Part shown: positions 44,054 through 54,382 of the stretch, one piece after another
Position numbering within the stretch: the stretch's first letter is position 1
Layout: each line of letters begins with the position of its first letter
Assembly: GCA_029259715.1 (NCBI GenBank)
Contig: JAJDEP010000009.1
Location: forward strand, 1 to 64,000
Direction of reading: 5' to 3'
DNA: 64,000 nucleotides
Origin: Planctomycetota bacterium
GTDB lineage: Bacteria; Planctomycetota; B15-G4
Translations under genes and position numbers: made by a program
The notes under the pieces: generated by a model
Seen by the model: the letters and a program-made list of their open reading frames with translations, nothing else
The model's database searches: none
Told to the model about the DNA's origin: nothing

Positions 44054-44611
44054 TCAGTCGTCGAACAGCTTGCGCGCCTCGGCGTCCCAATCGACGCCGC
44101 GCCCGTCCTCGGGACCGAGGGCAGGGCGGGTGCTCGGCTCAGCGGTCTCGCCGGACCCCTGATCGCCGTGGGAGCGCGTTCCGCGCTCGGCGTTCGCGTG
44201 GGAGCGGTCACGATCCTCGTGGGCGCTCTTTGCGGAGGCGGGCCCGGTCCCCGGGGCCGACTCGGTGTGGCTGGTGATGACGATGCTGTAGTGCGGCCGC
44301 AGGGCGCGCGGCGCTTCCGAGCGCAGCGACTCGACGAAGTCCTCGGGGAAGCCCTCGAGCAGGAAGGCCGAGGGATCGATCATGCGGGCGCGGTGGAAGA
44401 AGGCGCCGGCCCGATGGAAGTCCTGCTGGCGCAGGTAGATCTTGCCGAGCGCGAGGGTGGCTTCGAATGACTCGAAGCCCTCGGCGATGGCCTTGAGGTA
44501 GTGCGCGCCCGCATCGGCGTAGGCTCCCATGCGGTAGGCCCGACGACCGTTCCACAGGTGATACCGCGCCTTCAGGCCGGTGAAGATCTGTCGCAGGGGG
44601 AAGGAGGGCAT
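44054..44611 (-). CDS. Small TPR-like protein with a disordered tail
   Basis: Protein of 185 aa. Residues 15-90 form about two TPR-type helical hairpins (GRRAYRMGAYADAGAHYLKA, ATLALGKIYLRQQDFHRAGA, FFHRARMIDPSAFLLE). Residues 110-175 are hydrophilic, rich in Ser, Gly, His and acidic residues and probably unstructured. The end, VDWDAEARKLFDD, may be a short binding motif. No signal peptide or catalytic motif is visible. It lies upstream of gcvT on the same strand, 168 bases away, probably in a separate unit. The function is unknown; TPR proteins usually mediate protein contacts. Confidence 0.7.
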   Translation of the reverse strand: MPSFPLRQIFTGLKARYHLWNGRRAYRMGAYADAGAHYLKAIAEGFESFEATLALGKIYLRQQDFHRAGAFFHRARMIDPSAFLLEGFPEDFVESLRSEAPRALRPHYSIVITSHTESAPGTGPASAKSAHEDRDRSHANAERGTRSHGDQGSGETAEPSTRPALGPEDGRGVDWDAEARKLFDD

Positions 44612-44678
44612 GCCGTTTTCGCTGGGATTCGGGAGGGTCCCAGTCTAACACGGCGCCGTGATCCCGCCCGGGGACGGC

Positions 44679-47600
44679 TCAGGGCCCGAGCACCAGCACG
44701 TGGGGGTCGTTGGACCCGCTCAGCACGACCGTCTCCGAGAACAGCACGCGGGCGCCGTTCTCGACGACCAGCACGTCGTAGGAGCCCGGCAGGAGCCGGC
44801 CCAGCTTGACCCGACCGGACGTGGACATGCCGTTCATCAGGTCGGCCAGGGACACGAGCTCGGTGGGCACGCGGCCGTAGGGGCCCGACAGCTCGAAGTC
44901 GAGTTGGGCGATGTCGACCTCCTGCAACACGGCTTCGACGGCCACGCCGCGTTCGAGGACGAATTCGACGTCGGTGGTCTCGCCCCGGCGTACCGAGAGG
45001 CCCTCGCGCACGAGCAGGGCGTGGGCGTCGTCACGCATGGCGACGTCCCACGGGCCCTCGGAGACCGAGTCGAGGGCGAAGCGCCCGGCGGCGTCGGTCT
45101 GCACTTCGGCGAAGACGGACTGCCAGGAGCCCGCCGGGTCGCGGGCCCACACCGAGACGCCGGCCAGCGGCTTGCCCGCCGTGTCCTGCACCAGGCCCGC
45201 GATGGTGCCGGCCTGATCGAGCTCGACGCGCACCGGGAAGCCCGGATCGCCCTCCACCACGCGCACCGCCTCGATGCGGGTGCCGGCCCAGCCGCCGACG
45301 CCCATGCCGATGATGTTCTTGCCCCCGGTGGCCACGGCGTAGGTGCCCGTCGCGAGATGACGGAACGTGGCCACGCCTTCGGCGTTGGTGTAGGCCTCGC
45401 CCACGCGCCAGCCCATGAGCTCCATCATCGGGATGAACGGACGCTCGTCGTCCTTGCGCTCGAGCACCACGCGCATGCCGGGGATGACCTCGCCGCCGTT
45501 CTTGGCCACCACCCGCACCTCGAGCTGTCCGCCGGCGAGGCGCACGTCGTGATGTTGCACCGGTTCGTTGGTGACGGTGACCGTCTCGATGGCGCCGGGC
45601 TGGGGTTGCCCGCCGGCCTGCATGCCCATGCCGTCCATGGGGATCGCGTTGAGCGTGTAGCGACCGGCGGCGACGCCCTTGAGCGCGAACTCGCCCTTGG
45701 CGTTGCTCGACGAGAACTCCACGCCGACCGCGCCGCCGGCGTCGGGCGTGAGCGTGATCATGGCGGCGGCCGGCTTGCCGTCGGCGTCGCGCACGGTGCC
45801 CTGCAGCGTCGCGCCCTCGCCGTTCACTACCAGGTCGACCTCCCGTTCCTCGTCGGCGGCCAGCTGCACCACCTCGAAGTTCAGGTCGTTCATGAAGTCG
45901 GACGCGCCCTCCATCTCGAAGGACATGCTGAAGTCGAGACGCATCACGTTGTAGGTGCCCGCCGGCAGGCCCTGGGTGCGATAGGCGCCGCGTTCGTCGG
46001 TCTGGGTGCGCCGGATGACGCGCCCCATGGCCTCGGAGACAAGCACGGGGATGTCGGGCACGAAGCGGTTGGCCTCGTCGAAAACCCGGCCGTGGATCAC
46101 GCCCCCGGTCGCCATGCGCAGGATGCCCAGGTCGACGGTCTCGCCCGAGACCACCCGGATGTCGCCTTCGGTCAGGTCGACGTGCTCGTCGTGGCGCAAC
46201 GTCACGTCGACGCGCCCCTCGTGCAGGCCGCTGAGGCTGAAGCGCCCGTCGGCGTCGGTGCGCACATCCTCGTCGCCGCCCGCGAACTGTGCGGTCATCT
46301 GCTCGAACATCCCGGCGCCGCCGGTGGACACCTGCGCGCCGACGATGGGGGCGCTGGTGCGTTCGTCGAGCACGAGCCCGGTGATGATGCTCTCGGCCGG
46401 CATCATCACCACGACGCCCTTGGTGCCGGCGCCGGGCGCCACCGTGATGCCCTCCACGATCACCGTGCCGAAGCCCGGCGCACGCACGGTGAGGTCATAG
46501 TCGCCCGACATGACGTCCTCGATCTCGAACTCGCCCGTCTCCGACTCGAACTCCCGGGCGGGGATCATGCGCTCGAAGCGTTGATCGATGTTGAACATGT
46601 CGGTCATGTCGAACAGGCCGCCCGCCGGCAGCATCTCGACCTCGAAGGCCGTGACGGGCTCAGCATCCACCAGCGAGATGACGATGCCCGACACGAGTCC
46701 GTTGCGGTCGAGGTCGATGGCGACGTCCTGCGCGCCGGCGGCCACGGTCAGCTTGGCCGGCAGGAAGCCCTCGGCGCGCACGCGCAGCTCGATGTCGCCC
46801 TCGTCGTAACCCGCCATGGCGAAACGGCCGGCCTCGTCGGTGGTCACCGACATGTGGCTGCTGGCCTCGCGGGCGTTCCACCAGGTCGTGGCGTTGATGG
46901 GCGGCGAGCCGAAGACGCGGGCGTCCTCGATGGGTGCGCCGTCCCGGTCGTGGACCACGCCGCTGATGGACAGGCCCGGGTCGGCCACCAGCTCGAGCCC
47001 GTCGACGAGTTGGCCGTGCTTGAGCTCGAAGCCTTCGGTGGAGGCCGGGCGGTAGTCCGACGAGCGCAGCGAGAGGATGTAGCCGCCCGGCGACATGGAC
47101 TCGAAGGCGAAGTCGCCGTCGTCGTCGGTGCGCCGGCGGCGCTCCATGCCGCCCTTGCCGTTGCCGTCGTTGCTCGTGTCGATCTCGCTCATGTTGAAAC
47201 TGCTCTGCATGAGCATCACGCCGATGTCCGCCACGGGGGCGCCGTCGAGCCCGACCACGCGGCCGCGGACGATGGCACCCGGGAGCATGGTCACCTCGAC
47301 CTCGGCCGAGTGCCCGGCGGACAAGCGGCTGAGGCGCTGCTTCGCCGGGGCGTGGACGTCGTCGCGGGCGCGGACGATGAGCTCGACGCCGGGCGGCACG
47401 GGGCCGAGATCGAAGCGGCCCTGCGCGTCCGTCTCGGTCTCGTCGGTCTCGGCCATGGTGGTCGAGTTGCCGAACATGCCGTAGGGGTCGAAGGGTGAGC
47501 GGGCCAGGACGATGGCCCCGACCACGGGGCGTCCTTCTCCATCGCGCACCCGGCCGTGGATGGTGGCACCCAGGGCCAGGGTCACGACCACGTGCTCGGT

Positions 47601-48200
47601 GTCGTCCCGCACCCGGGTGACCTCGGCGGCGTAGTACTGCCCGTGGTCGACGCCGACGAAGGCGCCGGTGACCGGCACGCCGTCGAGCTCGAAGCGGCCG
47701 TCGTCCGAGACCTCGACGCGGGTCTGTTGCTCGAGGGCCGCGCGGGTCAGCGCCGTCGGCAGCTCGAACCAGCTCAGGTCATCACGCTGGGAGACGATGT
47801 CCTCGAAGCGTCCCATGCGCGGGTAGGGCAGGCGCGAGGTGGCGTACACCACGACGCCCTCGGGGAGGGCGCCCCCGCCCTGGACCTCGATCCGTCCCGA
47901 GATGCGGCGTCGCTCGACGTCCTCGTCGGCCTCGGCGCCCTGTGCCATGGTCCGCTCGGCCTCTTGCCGGGCCTCGTCGTCGAGCAGCTGCTCGCTAGGG
48001 CCGACGGAACCGGCAGGATGCGCGCCGGTTGGGGCGCTGCCGGCCGCATCGGTGACGACGGCGGTGTCGCTGCCGTCCTCGGCCGTGTCGCCGGTGAGGT
48101 AGATCAGCCCGACGGCGACGATGGCCACGGCGACCAACCCCGTCACGATCAGCCGCCCGCGGCTTACACTCTTGGACTTCGAGAGATCCGATGTCGACAC
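44679..48200 (-). CDS. Large membrane-anchored protein with carboxypeptidase-regulatory-like repeats
   Basis: Protein of 1173 aa with an N-terminal membrane helix (about residues 17-35, LIVTGLVAVAIVAVGLIYL) and an acidic linker. The remainder is a chain of about ten carboxypeptidase regulatory-like / beta-sandwich domains, each with a pattern such as GRVRDGEGRPVVGAIVLA followed by TDAQGRFDLGPVPPG. The GTG at 48198-48200 is supported by GAGGAG eight bases upstream; both lie inside the divergent gene's coding sequence. A long periplasmic or surface stalk or adhesin-like protein is likely. The adjacent divergent gene has the same architecture, so they may act together or recognise related ligands. 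No enzyme domain is seen. Confidence 0.85.
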   Translation of the reverse strand: MSTSDLSKSKSVSRGRLIVTGLVAVAIVAVGLIYLTGDTAEDGSDTAVVTDAAGSAPTGAHPAGSVGPSEQLLDDEARQEAERTMAQGAEADEDVERRRISGRIEVQGGGALPEGVVVYATSRLPYPRMGRFEDIVSQRDDLSWFELPTALTRAALEQQTRVEVSDDGRFELDGVPVTGAFVGVDHGQYYAAEVTRVRDDTEHVVVTLALGATIHGRVRDGEGRPVVGAIVLARSPFDPYGMFGNSTTMAETDETETDAQGRFDLGPVPPGVELIVRARDDVHAPAKQRLSRLSAGHSAEVEVTMLPGAIVRGRVVGLDGAPVADIGVMLMQSSFNMSEIDTSNDGNGKGGMERRRRTDDDGDFAFESMSPGGYILSLRSSDYRPASTEGFELKHGQLVDGLELVADPGLSISGVVHDRDGAPIEDARVFGSPPINATTWWNAREASSHMSVTTDEAGRFAMAGYDEGDIELRVRAEGFLPAKLTVAAGAQDVAIDLDRNGLVSGIVISLVDAEPVTAFEVEMLPAGGLFDMTDMFNIDQRFERMIPAREFESETGEFEIEDVMSGDYDLTVRAPGFGTVIVEGITVAPGAGTKGVVVMMPAESIITGLVLDERTSAPIVGAQVSTGGAGMFEQMTAQFAGGDEDVRTDADGRFSLSGLHEGRVDVTLRHDEHVDLTEGDIRVVSGETVDLGILRMATGGVIHGRVFDEANRFVPDIPVLVSEAMGRVIRRTQTDERGAYRTQGLPAGTYNVMRLDFSMSFEMEGASDFMNDLNFEVVQLAADEEREVDLVVNGEGATLQGTVRDADGKPAAAMITLTPDAGGAVGVEFSSSNAKGEFALKGVAAGRYTLNAIPMDGMGMQAGGQPQPGAIETVTVTNEPVQHHDVRLAGGQLEVRVVAKNGGEVIPGMRVVLERKDDERPFIPMMELMGWRVGEAYTNAEGVATFRHLATGTYAVATGGKNIIGMGVGGWAGTRIEAVRVVEGDPGFPVRVELDQAGTIAGLVQDTAGKPLAGVSVWARDPAGSWQSVFAEVQTDAAGRFALDSVSEGPWDVAMRDDAHALLVREGLSVRRGETTDVEFVLERGVAVEAVLQEVDIAQLDFELSGPYGRVPTELVSLADLMNGMSTSGRVKLGRLLPGSYDVLVVENGARVLFSETVVLSGSNDPHVLVLGP
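48142..48170 (+). promoter_or_regulatory. Weak promoter-like pair for the 48191 gene, inside the divergent gene
   Basis: GTCACG (48142-48147) and TACACT (48165-48170) are 17 bases apart and would give a leader of about 14 bases before ATG 48191. Matches to consensus are only 3/6 and 4/6. The site is of interest because any promoter for this gene must lie within the coding sequence of its divergent neighbour. Confidence 0.2.
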
Positions 48201-50974
48201 GCTGGTTGCTCCTCACCCTGCCCCTGATCGCCTTGGCGATGATTCTCGTCCTTCTGCTGGGCGGGGAGGATGACGATTCAATGTCGGGCCCGGCCTCGGT
48301 CAGCGCGCCCTCCGAAAGCACCGTCACCGACGACGTTCTCCCGGTGGGCGAGGCCCGTGGCGCAGTGGTGACGGCCGCGCCCGATGTCGTCGCGGACGAA
48401 ACACCGGAGCAGGTCGCACCCGTGGAGGGCGCGCTCGACGGACTCGTCCGCGGGCGCCTCATCGATGGGAACGGTCGGCCCGTCGCCGACGAGCGCGTGA
48501 TGCTCGTGCTCTCTACTGACGACTGGCGCGAGGACTACCGTTCGCGCATCGGGCCGGGAGACCTGCTCGCCGTGGTGCGCAGCGACGCCGAAGGGCGCTT
48601 CGCCATCGAGGCGGGCACCGGGCGGCGCCACCTGCTCGTGGCGGGGGGCGAACGCTGGCCGAGTCGCCGGGTCTCCAATGTGGTCGCGGGCGACGATGTG
48701 CTCGTGGCCTTGCCGGACGCCTACCTGCTCGAGGGCCAGGTGCTCGAGCAGGAGACGGGCGCCCCCGTGGAGGGGGCGCAGGTGTTCGCCGTGGCCGGGC
48801 AGATGAACAGTCTGCGCCCGCCCGAGAACCTGCGCGTGTCGGGCTTCACGGATGCGGCCGGCCGCTTCGCCGTCGGTCCCCTCCCGGCCGAGGACGTCGT
48901 CGTCGCGGCCTACGCGGAGGGCTACGGCATCGCCGTGGAGCAGGAGATCGCCCCGGTCCTCGGCGAGACCCGCTTGATGCTCCCGCCGGCGCGTCCGCTC
49001 TACGGTCTCGTCGCCGAACGCGAGACGGAGGCGCCCGTCGCCGGGGCCCGCGTCCGCTGGGCGCTCGAGTTGATGCAGCCCGGGGAGTCGGGCAGCGAGG
49101 GCGACGACTCCTGGCCGCCGCTGGTCATCGCGGAACGCGAGGCGGTGTCCGACGAGAACGGTCAGTTCGATCTCGGTCTCGGACCGTCCATCGGTTTCGT
49201 CCTGGACGTCGAGGCCGAGGGCTACGTGCCGCAACGCAGTACGCGCTACCTCAACCGCAAGGTCTCGGACGAGGGCGAGATCCGCGTGAACCTCACGCCC
49301 GCGACGCTGTGGACGGGGGTGGCGTTGAACGAACTCGACGCGGTGCCGGCGGCGGGCGCCCGCGTCGTCGCTACGTCCGACATGGGCGTGATCAGTGAGG
49401 GCGAAGTCGACGCCGGGGGCGAGTGGGCGCTCTCCATGGCGGGCTGGGATGGCGTCGGCCGCGTGAACATCAGCGCCGAGGCGACCGACGGTCGCTATGC
49501 CCGCAACCGCATTCGCGGCCGCAACGAACCCCTGGCGCTGCGGTTGAGTCCGCCGCTGCAGGTCGAGGTCACGGTGGTCGACGGCGACACACCGCTGGCC
49601 GGCGCCGAGCTCCTGGCCGAGTCGAACGGGGCCCTTTCGACGTTGGCGCGCACCGACGCCGAGGGCACGGTCGAGCTGACCCACCGCATCGCGGTGGGCT
49701 GGTCAGGGAACGCGGTCAAGTTGACCGCGCGGCTCGGCGGTCGGGTGAGCCTGCCCGCGATCGTGGACCTGAATGAGGCCGAGCCGGGAGTCCCCGCCGA
49801 CCCGATCACCATCGACCTCGCGAGCGGCGGCGTGCTCGCCGGGCGAGTCGTCGACAGCTACGGCGAGCCCATCGCCGCGGCCTCACTGCGCATCAGCAAC
49901 GGGCCGCGCTGTCTCAGCGACGAGGACGGGCGCTTCTTGCTGGAGCCGGTCGCGCTGGAGACTGCCCACCGCCTCAGCGCCTGGGCCGAGGGCTTCCACT
50001 CGGTGACCACGCACCTGCCCGGGGGCGACCGCGACGTGGTCATCGTGCTCGAACCCGTGGTGGTGTTCGAGGGGCGCGCCCTCGCGCTGGCGACGGGTAT
50101 GCCCATGCAGGGCTTCACGGGTTCGCTGCTGCGACTCGGCAGCGGCGACGACGATTGGAACCGGGTCGGCAACGCGCGCATCAAGCGCCTCTCGGGTGGA
50201 TTGGGCGGGTTCAGCGTCAACCTCCCGGGGCCCGGCCGCTTCGTCGTCGAGCTGAAGGCCAAGGACTTCGTGCCGGCGCGCAGCGTGCCCTTCGACTTCA
50301 ACGGCACGGTGCAGCCGGCCTACCAGGAGATCGGCCTGGCGGCGGCCGCCGTGCTCGAGACCTTCATCGTCGACAGCCGGGGCGAGCCCGTGTCGGGTCT
50401 CACGGTGACGGCGACGAAGCTGCGCGCCGACGGGCGCCCCGACAAGAGCTCGCGCCAGAGCGGACGCACGGGCCGGGACGGGGCCGTGCGACTCAACCTG
50501 CGCGACGGCGGCACCTTCCAGGTGTCCGGCGGCGGCAAGCCGGCCCTCGAAGACGGGCTGGTCGTGCGCGGGGGCTACGTCGTCACGCGCACCTACCGCC
50601 TCCCGGCCACGGGGGGCCTCGAGGTGCGCGCGTTGGGGGCGGATGGCCAGCCGGTCACCGACGTCACCGTCCGCATCCGCAGCGTGAAGAAGGTCAACGC
50701 GCACAACATCTACCGACGCACGCGCATCTCCGGGCCGCAGACCTTCTGCCTGGTGGAAGGCCTGCCGGAAGGGCCCTACACGGTGCAGGTCAGCAAGCGC
50801 GGGCTGAAACAACCGCGGCAGCCGCGCGTCGAGGTGTCGGCGCACCGCGTGCAGTCTGTCGACACCGAGCTGCTGCCGCCCGATGTGGGCGCGACCCTCT
50901 TCGAAATCAGCAACATCGACGCACAGTCTCTCCGCAGGCTGAAGAAGCTGGGCTACGTCGGCGGCGGCCGCTGA
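48191..50974 (+). CDS. Large membrane-anchored protein with carboxypeptidase-regulatory-like repeats, divergent partner
   Basis: Protein of 927 aa. A membrane helix at residues 4-24 (RWLLLTLPLIALAMILVLLL) is followed by an acidic/Ser linker and then about seven to nine carboxypeptidase-regulatory-like beta domains (GRLIDGNGRPVADERVML, GQVLEQETGAPVEGAQVFA, GRVVDSYGEPIAAASLRIS). It ends SLRRLKKLGYVGGGR; the LGYVGG motif recurs at the C-termini of some exported sulfatase and TPR proteins in Planctomycetota. Start ATG 48191 has GAGAGA four bases upstream, within the neighbour's coding region. Related in plan to the divergent gene but not closely similar in sequence. Confidence 0.82.
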   Translation: MSTRWLLLTLPLIALAMILVLLLGGEDDDSMSGPASVSAPSESTVTDDVLPVGEARGAVVTAAPDVVADETPEQVAPVEGALDGLVRGRLIDGNGRPVADERVMLVLSTDDWREDYRSRIGPGDLLAVVRSDAEGRFAIEAGTGRRHLLVAGGERWPSRRVSNVVAGDDVLVALPDAYLLEGQVLEQETGAPVEGAQVFAVAGQMNSLRPPENLRVSGFTDAAGRFAVGPLPAEDVVVAAYAEGYGIAVEQEIAPVLGETRLMLPPARPLYGLVAERETEAPVAGARVRWALELMQPGESGSEGDDSWPPLVIAEREAVSDENGQFDLGLGPSIGFVLDVEAEGYVPQRSTRYLNRKVSDEGEIRVNLTPATLWTGVALNELDAVPAAGARVVATSDMGVISEGEVDAGGEWALSMAGWDGVGRVNISAEATDGRYARNRIRGRNEPLALRLSPPLQVEVTVVDGDTPLAGAELLAESNGALSTLARTDAEGTVELTHRIAVGWSGNAVKLTARLGGRVSLPAIVDLNEAEPGVPADPITIDLASGGVLAGRVVDSYGEPIAAASLRISNGPRCLSDEDGRFLLEPVALETAHRLSAWAEGFHSVTTHLPGGDRDVVIVLEPVVVFEGRALALATGMPMQGFTGSLLRLGSGDDDWNRVGNARIKRLSGGLGGFSVNLPGPGRFVVELKAKDFVPARSVPFDFNGTVQPAYQEIGLAAAAVLETFIVDSRGEPVSGLTVTATKLRADGRPDKSSRQSGRTGRDGAVRLNLRDGGTFQVSGGGKPALEDGLVVRGGYVVTRTYRLPATGGLEVRALGADGQPVTDVTVRIRSVKKVNAHNIYRRTRISGPQTFCLVEGLPEGPYTVQVSKRGLKQPRQPRVEVSAHRVQSVDTELLPPDVGATLFEISNIDAQSLRRLKKLGYVGGGR
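48209..48214 (-). promoter_or_regulatory. Shine-Dalgarno sequence that fixes the GTG start of the 44679-48200 gene
   Basis: On the minus strand GAGGAG is eight bases before the GTG at 48198-48200. It lies inside codons 7-8 of the divergent plus-strand gene. No other start codon in frame nearby is as well placed, so the head-to-head overlap of the two genes is probably real. Confidence 0.6.
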
Positions 50975-50988
50975 CGGCCGGCACGGCT

Positions 50989-51012
50989 CCGGGTCACCGG
51001 GTCACCGGGTTA
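50989..51012. repeat. Three tandem 8-bp units between convergent genes
   Basis: CCGGGTCA occurs twice in tandem, followed by CCGGGTTA. The last unit supplies the stop codon of the convergent FG-GAP gene. Slippage here could shift that gene's end. Confidence 0.7.
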
Positions 51013-51801
51013 TTGAGTGGCGGTCGGCGACACACCGCCGTTGTTGATCAGCACGAAGATGCGGCCGCCCACCACGAGCAGGTCCGTGTCGCCGTCGCCC
51101 TCGAGGTCGGTGGCGATGAGGCGCCGGGCGGCGGCGGGGAGCATCAGGCCGTCGGCGCCGACCAGCGACGTGGCCTCGAAGGGCGGGCCGTCGGGTTGGG
51201 TCAACACGATGCGCACGCGCCGACCCTCGGCGGTGGCTGCGTCGTCCTGCCCGTCGCCGTTGAAGTCGGCCGCCACGGTCATCGAGACCTCGGGACCGCC
51301 GCCGTAACCCGGCTCCTCGGCCTCGGTCCAACTGCCGATGCCGCTGTACACCAGCCGCGAGACCACGCCGTCGCGCTCGATGAGGAAGTCGAGGCCCTCG
51401 GCCATGACCGGGTGGAGCCGCTGACCCGTGGGCAGGCCGGCCAGGCCGGTGCCCGCCGTCGCCGCCAGCCACCCGCCCTCGATGTGCTCCATGTAGTAGA
51501 TCTGCTCCTGCGTGAGGGCGACCACGTCCATGTCGCCGTCGCGGTCGGGGTCGATCACGGCCGCGTCGTGGACGAAGAAGCCGTCGTGCGTGAGCCGGAG
51601 CGGCTTCGGCGTGAGCGCCAGCGGAGGCGCCCCGCCGCAGCCCGGCGCGGCACATGCGAGCGCGAAGGCGAGAACGAAGGCGCCTGTGATCCGCAGCGGG
51701 GCCGCCGACAGCAACCGGATCAGCGGTTCCCGGGGAGTCCGGGGAGTTGTTGCGGCTCGACGCTGCGGTGTGCCGGAGGGGAGTCGCGGGCGGGGGCTCA
51801 T
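51010..51801 (-). CDS. FG-GAP/VCBS-repeat exported protein, probable lipoprotein
   Basis: Protein of 263 aa. A 35-residue basic/Pro-rich N-region precedes a hydrophobic segment (RITGAFVLAFALACAAPGC), where Cys50 or Cys55 may be lipid-modified. Three calcium-binding FG-GAP/VCBS loops follow: DPDRDGDMDVV, DFNGDGQDDAA and DLEGDGDTDLLV. This fits a partial beta-propeller exposed outside the inner membrane. AGGAAGG lies upstream of ATG 51801. The unusually long n-region suggests the true start could be further in, but no better start codon was seen. The ligand is unknown. Confidence 0.8.
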   Translation of the reverse strand: MSPRPRLPSGTPQRRAATTPRTPREPLIRLLSAAPLRITGAFVLAFALACAAPGCGGAPPLALTPKPLRLTHDGFFVHDAAVIDPDRDGDMDVVALTQEQIYYMEHIEGGWLAATAGTGLAGLPTGQRLHPVMAEGLDFLIERDGVVSRLVYSGIGSWTEAEEPGYGGGPEVSMTVAADFNGDGQDDAATAEGRRVRIVLTQPDGPPFEATSLVGADGLMLPAAARRLIATDLEGDGDTDLLVVGGRIFVLINNGGVSPTATQ

Positions 51802-51857
51802 GGCGTCCTTCCTACGTTATCGTGATGGGCGCGCCAACGCTTGCGCCGGGAGGACCC

Positions 51858-52523
51858 ATGCAGCCCGCGGATCTGCGTTTCAGCGCCGAAGAGTCCCAGG
51901 CCATGGACGTGTGGCTCGTCGCGCGCGGCTTCACCATCCCGCAGCTCATGGCCCAGGCGGGCCGGCGCGTGGCCGAGGCCGCGCGCCGACTCGTCGCCGC
52001 CCGAGAACTCCGGCGGGTTGTGTTCCTCGTGGGCCCGGGCAACAACGGCGGTGACGGCGTGGTGGCCGAGGGCCTGCTGCGCGCTGAGCTCGAGACCGTC
52101 CTCTGGCGGCCGCTGGACGGCGACGCGACACCGCCCCTCGACGAGCGCACCCTGGTGGTCGACGGATTGTTCGGCGTGGGGTTGATGCGTCCCCTCGCCG
52201 GCGCGGCGCGAGATGCCGTCCTGGCCGTCAACGACTCGGGAGCCACGGTGCTCGCCATCGACGTGCCCAGCGGTCTCTCCAGTGACGACGGTGCGGTGGT
52301 CGGCGTCACGCCCGAGCACCCCGAAGGCGGCGTGGCCATCCGCGCCGACCACACGGTCACCTTCGTGGGGGCCAAGCGCGGCTTCGACCTCGGACGCGGC
52401 CCCGAGCTGGTGGGGACCTGGGAAGCGGTGGAGATCGGATTCCCGGTGGAAGAGGCGGCCGCATGGGTGGCCGCACGCCGCGCCCTCGGCGCACCCGACA
52501 CCCACCACCGCGACGGCCGCTAA
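51858..52523 (+). CDS. nnrE: NAD(P)H-hydrate epimerase (YjeF N-terminal domain)
   Basis: Protein of 221 aa. It repairs damaged nicotinamide cofactors by interconverting the R and S hydrates of NAD(P)H. Signatures are FTIPQLMAQAGRRVAEAA, VVFLVGPGNNGGDGVV, LVVDGLFGVGL, LAIDVPSGLSSDDG and ADHTVTFVGAKRGF. Only the epimerase domain is present; the NnrD dehydratase that is fused in many bacteria is not in this window. Start ATG 51858 follows GGGAGGA. The open frame continues upstream as the reverse of the FG-GAP gene and is not coding there. Confidence 0.92.
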   Translation: MQPADLRFSAEESQAMDVWLVARGFTIPQLMAQAGRRVAEAARRLVAARELRRVVFLVGPGNNGGDGVVAEGLLRAELETVLWRPLDGDATPPLDERTLVVDGLFGVGLMRPLAGAARDAVLAVNDSGATVLAIDVPSGLSSDDGAVVGVTPEHPEGGVAIRADHTVTFVGAKRGFDLGRGPELVGTWEAVEIGFPVEEAAAWVAARRALGAPDTHHRDGR

Positions 52524-52672
52524 CCTCTCTCCGGCAACGCTGGAGCAGTGGGAGCCGCGGGGGCTAGAATGACCGCTTTGTCCGGGCCTCCCGAAAAGGG
52601 GACGCTCGGCCCGCCACGCATCCACGGCACCGTCACGCACCTTCGGCACCGTTACCTGGGATCGGCCGCATC

Positions 52673-54370
<1,698 letters not shown>

Positions 54371-54382
54371 CGGGCGCCTTCC

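Noticed and set aside
44658..47498. Long plus-strand open frame opposite the large beta-domain gene (946 codons)
   Set aside because: Composition is dominated by His, Gly, Asp and Val from reversed GC-rich codons, with no recognisable domain; the minus-strand gene has clear repeats and an anchored N-terminus.
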